From assembly GCF_006007965.1 (NCBI RefSeq), contig NZ_CP040748.1, forward strand, positions 806,001 to 870,000: a stretch of 64,000 bases of DNA. Direction: 5' to 3'. Each line of letters starts with the position of its first letter. Position 1 is the stretch's first letter. Source of the DNA: Nocardioides jishulii. Lineage in GTDB: Bacteria > Actinomycetota > Actinomycetes > Propionibacteriales > Nocardioidaceae. Below the pieces are notes generated by a model. That model made no database searches and was not told the origin of the DNA. It saw only the letters and a program-made list of their open reading frames with translations. The translations under genes and the position numbers were made by a program. Shown piece after piece: positions 61,045 to 64,000 of this stretch.

Positions 61045-62128
61045 TGGCCACGGAGGAGGCGGGCTCGGCGTTGACCCGCGAGACGTAGTCGGCCTTCGGT
61101 GAGACCTTCTCGATCTCGCCCTGCTCGAGCAGGAAGCCCGCCGCGGTGAAGAGGTCGGAGGCGAGCTTGCCGCCCAGGTAGTCCGGACCTGCCTGCTCCT
61201 CGGCGGTGAGGAAGACCAGGCCGGCGAACTGCTTCTCGGCCTCGCCCGGGTCGATGCCCAGCACGACGCCCACCGACTCGGCCGCGGTGGCCGGGTCGTC
61301 CTTGATCAGGCGTACGGCGTGGTCCTGCGCCTGCGCCCACGTGGCGAGGAACTCCGGGTTCTCGGTCGCGAACGCGGTCGTGACGGTGCCGACGTCGAAG
61401 GTCGGCCAGCCCTTCTCCGCGGTGTCCTTGGACGAGAGGATCCGGGTGCCGCCGTCGGAGAGCAGCTGCGACTGGACCGGGTCCCAGACCCAGACGCCGT
61501 CGATCTCGTCGCCCTGCCACGCGGCGGGCATGTTGTCGGGCTCGAGGTTGATGACCTTGACGTCCTTGGTGGCGTCGAGGCCGGCCTCCGAGATCGCCTG
61601 CAGCAGGGAGTAGTGGGCGGTGGAGGCGAACGGCACGCCGATGGTGCGTCCCTCCAGGTCGGCGACCTCCTCGATGGCCTCGTCCTTGACGATGAGTGAC
61701 TCGGCATCACCGATGACGTCGTGGACCCAGATGGTCTGGATGTCGACGTCGTCGACGGTCGGAGACGAGGCGGAGCGTGCCGCGGGGGAGGAGCCCATCA
61801 GGCCGAGGTCGACCTGGTCACCGCCGTACCACTCGATCACCTGGCCGCCGGAGGACGCCTGCACCCAGGTGATCTCGGCGTTGGGGAGGCAGGCCTCCAG
61901 GAGGCCGAGGTCCTTCACGACGACGTCGGCGTTGGGGATGGCCTGCCAGGCGATGCGGGCCTTGGCGGTCACGGACTCGTCGGCCTCCCACGGGCACTCG
62001 GCCACGGCGGCCGACGCCCCTTCCTTCTTGTCGTCGTCGCTGCCGCACGCGGCCAGGCCCAGGGCGAGCGTGGCGGCGAGGAGCGCGGTGGCGCCCCTGC
62101 TGAGGCGGGGGGCGATGCGTGTCTTCAT
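61037..62128 (-). CDS. ABC transporter substrate-binding lipoprotein (TauA-like)
   Basis: The 363-residue protein has a signal sequence ending in the lipobox LGLAAC and then a periplasmic-binding fold of the NMT1/TauA type (AWQAIPNADVVVKDLGLLE and VDLGLMGSSPAA). It should be lipid-anchored outside the membrane and feed the adjacent permease. The ATG at 62128 follows GAAGGGAGC; a longer in-frame start at 62188 lies inside the permease gene end. Ligand unknown. Confidence 0.88.
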   Translation of the reverse strand: MKTRIAPRLSRGATALLAATLALGLAACGSDDDKKEGASAAVAECPWEADESVTAKARIAWQAIPNADVVVKDLGLLEACLPNAEITWVQASSGGQVIEWYGGDQVDLGLMGSSPAARSASSPTVDDVDIQTIWVHDVIGDAESLIVKDEAIEEVADLEGRTIGVPFASTAHYSLLQAISEAGLDATKDVKVINLEPDNMPAAWQGDEIDGVWVWDPVQSQLLSDGGTRILSSKDTAEKGWPTFDVGTVTTAFATENPEFLATWAQAQDHAVRLIKDDPATAAESVGVVLGIDPGEAEKQFAGLVFLTAEEQAGPDYLGGKLASDLFTAAGFLLEQGEIEKVSPKADYVSRVNAEPASSVANG

Positions 62129-62162
62129 GCTGGTGGTGCTCCCTTCACGCGCCGAGGCGCGC

Positions 62163-63062
62163 TCACGCCTTGCCCCGCCAGGGGACAAGGACCTTTTCGA
62201 GTGACTTCAACCCGAGGTCGATGAGGATCGCCGCGACACCGATGACGATGATGCAGGCGATCACGAGCGGGCTCTGGAGCTTCTGGCCCGACAGGTAGGC
62301 CAGGCCACCGATGCCCGGGATGCCGTTGGCGATCTCCGCCGCCACGACGGTGGTCCAGGCGAAGCCCGTGGCGACGCGGATGCCGGTGAGCACCTCGGGC
62401 AGCGTCGCGGGCAGGACCACGGAGGTCAGCGCCTGGCGTCGGCTCGCGCCGAGCGAGCGCACCGCGTTGACCTGGTCCTCCTTGACGCTGCGGACGCCGG
62501 AGATGGTCGCCATCGCGATCGGCGGGAAGGCCGCGAGCAGCAGGAGCCAGATCTTGGAGGTGTCGCCGATGCCGAACCAGACCATCAGCAGGCCGATGTA
62601 GGCCAGCGGCGGCAGCGAGCGCAGGAAGTGGAGGTAGGGCTCCAGCAGGGTGCCCAGCCAGGTGGTGGCCATGAGCAGGCCGGCCGGGATGCCGATGGCG
62701 ATGGCGAGCCCGACGCCGATCGCGATGCGCCGCAGGCTGGCGAGCAGGTGCTCCCACAGGTAGTGGTTCTGCGCGCCGCGCACCATGCGGTCCGACCCCT
62801 CGGTGATCGGGTGGTCGGTGTTGGCCCGCACGAAGGCCTCCCACACCGCGCCGGGGCCGGGCAGGTAGAGCGGGCGGACGAGCCCGGCGCTCGTGACCGC
62901 CCACCAGATGAGCATCAGGACCGAGAACGAGGTGAGGTGCAGGGCGGCGCGGCGCAGGCCGGCCCGGCGGCGCGATTTGGCGGGCGTACGCCGACGCTCA
63001 CCCTGCGCGGGTGGGCGCTCGGGTGCCGCGGCACGTGGTGCGGTGGCATGGGTCGACGACAT
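62163..63062 (-). CDS. ABC transporter permease (TauC/SsuC-like)
   Basis: The 299-residue protein has a basic N-terminus and about six membrane helices. It contains the ATPase-coupling EAA-like segment EDQVNAVRSLGASRRQALTSVVLPATLPEVLTGIRV. It is the membrane channel of the importer and heads the three-gene operon. The ATG is at 63062, followed by genes for the binding protein and ATPase. A promoter candidate lies about 60 bases upstream on the minus strand. Confidence 0.9.
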   Translation of the reverse strand: MSSTHATAPRAAAPERPPAQGERRRTPAKSRRRAGLRRAALHLTSFSVLMLIWWAVTSAGLVRPLYLPGPGAVWEAFVRANTDHPITEGSDRMVRGAQNHYLWEHLLASLRRIAIGVGLAIAIGIPAGLLMATTWLGTLLEPYLHFLRSLPPLAYIGLLMVWFGIGDTSKIWLLLLAAFPPIAMATISGVRSVKEDQVNAVRSLGASRRQALTSVVLPATLPEVLTGIRVATGFAWTTVVAAEIANGIPGIGGLAYLSGQKLQSPLVIACIIVIGVAAILIDLGLKSLEKVLVPWRGKA

Positions 63063-63123
63063 CGTCCGGTGCTCCTGCTGACGGGGGCATGGCAGTGCTG
63101 TGGGGCAGCGGACGAATTAAAGC

Positions 63124-63156
63124 ACAGTATCTCGGTCGACTTTCACCACAAATGGT
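63124..63156 (-). promoter_or_regulatory. Promoter and ACCA-N4-TGGT repeat upstream of the ABC importer
   Basis: On the minus strand TTGTGG (63146-63151) and TACTGT (63124-63129) lie 16 bases apart, a fair -35/-10 pair. An ACCA-N4-TGGT repeat overlaps the -35 (63145-63156). The surrounding 50 bases are the most AT-rich in the region. Confidence 0.45.
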
Positions 63157-63208
63157 CTTCGTCCCATTCGTGCCGTCCGTCGGGGGCAGTCGGCAGGCGT
63201 GCGCGGGG

Positions 63209-64000
63209 TCAGCGCCCGGTCGCCTCGGCCACCGCCTCGGGCGACCAGCCCAAGAGCTCGCCGAGGACGTACGCGTTGTGCTCGCCGAGGTCGGGTCCGA
63301 CGTGGCGCACCGAGATCGAGCGCTCACCGAGGACGGGCACGACGCCGGGGAAGGCGACGTCCCGGACGTCGCCGTCGACCTGGACGGGCAGCGTCTGCAC
63401 CATGTCGCGGGCCAGGAACTGCTCGTCGACCATGATGTCGGAGGCCGTCATGATCGGTCCGGCCGGGACGCCTGCCTCCTCGAGGACTTCGAGCGCCTCC
63501 TCGCGCGTACGCCCCTTCGTCCAGGCGCCGATCGCGTCGTCGAGCTCGTCGCGGCGGTCCCAGCGGCCCTTGTTGTTGACCAGGGCGGGGTCCTCGGCCA
63601 GGTCGTCGCGACCGATGGCGCGCATGAACCGCGGGAAGAGGTTGTCGGCGTTGCCGGAGATCACCACGTCGCCGTCGGCGCAGGGGTAGGCGTTGGACGG
63701 GGCGATCCCCTCCATCCGCCCGCCGGTGCGCACGCGCGTCACGCCGTAGGCGGAGACGTCCGGCACCAGCGACTCCATCATCGAGAAGATCGCCTCGTGC
63801 AGCGCCACGTCGACGTGCTGCTGCGCCGGCGAGGGGCCCGTGCCTCCGGCGCCACGGGCCCGCTCGCGCTGGTGGAGCTGCATGACGATCCCGAAGGCGG
63901 CGTAGAGGCCCGCGATCGAGTCGCCGATGGAGACACCGACGCGCGACGGCGGACGGTCGGCCTCGCCGACCAGCTCGCGCAGCCCGCCGTACGCCTCCGC
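63209..64000 (-). CDS. Class III CoA-transferase (CaiB/BaiF family), right-edge partial
   Basis: At least 264 residues of a CaiB/BaiF CoA-transferase are seen, continuing beyond the right edge because the frame is open to base 64000. Features include SIGDSIAGLYAAFGIVMQLHQRERARG, DVALHEAIFSMME, GIAPSNAYPCADGDVVISG and a C-terminus with ISVRHVGPDLGEHNAYVLGELLGW. Such enzymes move CoA between carboxylic acids. It lies upstream of the importer operon on the same strand, so it may activate the imported acid, which would need test. Confidence 0.88.
   Translation of the reverse strand, partial: AEAYGGLRELVGEADRPPSRVGVSIGDSIAGLYAAFGIVMQLHQRERARGAGGTGPSPAQQHVDVALHEAIFSMMESLVPDVSAYGVTRVRTGGRMEGIAPSNAYPCADGDVVISGNADNLFPRFMRAIGRDDLAEDPALVNNKGRWDRRDELDDAIGAWTKGRTREEALEVLEEAGVPAGPIMTASDIMVDEQFLARDMVQTLPVQVDGDVRDVAFPGVVPVLGERSISVRHVGPDLGEHNAYVLGELLGWSPEAVAEATGR

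Overview
The window is a very high-GC chromosomal segment with strong G/C preference at third codon positions, frequent GTG starts and many 1-4 base stop/start overlaps. An isoleucine T-box leader on ileS, a DUF3117 protein, the O-methyltransferase-sigE-anti-sigma-htrA block, a 1614-residue NAD-glutamate dehydrogenase, PaaX, a WS/DGAT acyltransferase, Ku plus split LigD genes and a Tad pilus operon together indicate an actinobacterium. Nocardioidaceae (Nocardioides-like) fits best, but the genus is an inference. No rRNA, convincing tRNA, insertion sequence, prophage or CRISPR array was seen, so this is chromosomal backbone with accessory catabolic and surface loci.

Layout. 1-2.0 kb: two membrane proteins and a DUF222/HNH nuclease gene behind a perfect LexA-type SOS box. 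2.1-3.2 kb: two tandem DinB/DUF664 paralogues. 3.3-6.9 kb: T-box and ileS. 6.9-10.2 kb: a translationally coupled trio of membrane proteins that I cannot assign. They appear to share one domain, and two of them carry a Cys/His metal-site-like tail. 10.2-13.2 kb: a possible small gene, dapE, a LOG-family protein, a DivIVA-domain protein and a membrane protein. 13.2-16.2 kb: PaaX, DUF3117, pepA and a small monooxygenase-like protein. 16.3-19.9 kb: the envelope-stress block, with a methyltransferase lacking a canonical start, sigE with an autoregulatory-type ECF promoter, a zinc anti-sigma factor and HtrA. 19.9-22.1 kb: a BldC-like regulator, a SAF-domain pilus protein and a CpaE-like ATPase. 22.1-26.3 kb: a membrane protein with a cupredoxin-like lipoprotein, WS/DGAT, DUF6912 and DUF2505. 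26.4-31.2 kb: NAD-glutamate dehydrogenase. 31.3-34.2 kb: the NHEJ locus (ku divergent from ligase and LigD-polymerase genes). 34.2-37.1 kb: a two-subunit ALG13/ALG14-type glycosyltransferase and two divergent LuxR-type regulators. 37.3-41.9 kb: the Tad/Flp pilus operon (cpaF, tadB, tadC, flp, three TadE/G-like pseudopilins). 42.0-44.2 kb: an ECF sigma factor with a CU044_5270-type membrane protein, and small unknowns. 44.4-52.4 kb: hemerythrin, metallo-hydrolase, zinc alcohol dehydrogenase, SRPBCC, FAD oxidoreductase, DUF4235 and FUSC-type transporter genes.

52.5-64 kb is an aromatic-catabolism and transport block, all on the minus strand. A TauABC-like ABC importer and a LysR regulator lie upstream of an MFS permease, an FAD hydroxylase, homogentisate dioxygenase (hmgA), a conserved unknown protein and fumarylacetoacetase (fahA). 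The enzymes imply ring hydroxylation, ring cleavage and hydrolysis to fumarate and acetoacetate. No maleylacetoacetate isomerase gene is in view. A class III CoA-transferase gene runs off the right edge.

The best leads for something undescribed are the coupled membrane trio (6.86-10.19 kb), shared dyad operators linking the LuxR pair to the Tad operon, and a hydroxylase that seems fused to a DUF2783-like tail. Lesser leads are the methyltransferase with no ATG/GTG/TTG start and a small exported-peptide candidate at 44.1 kb.
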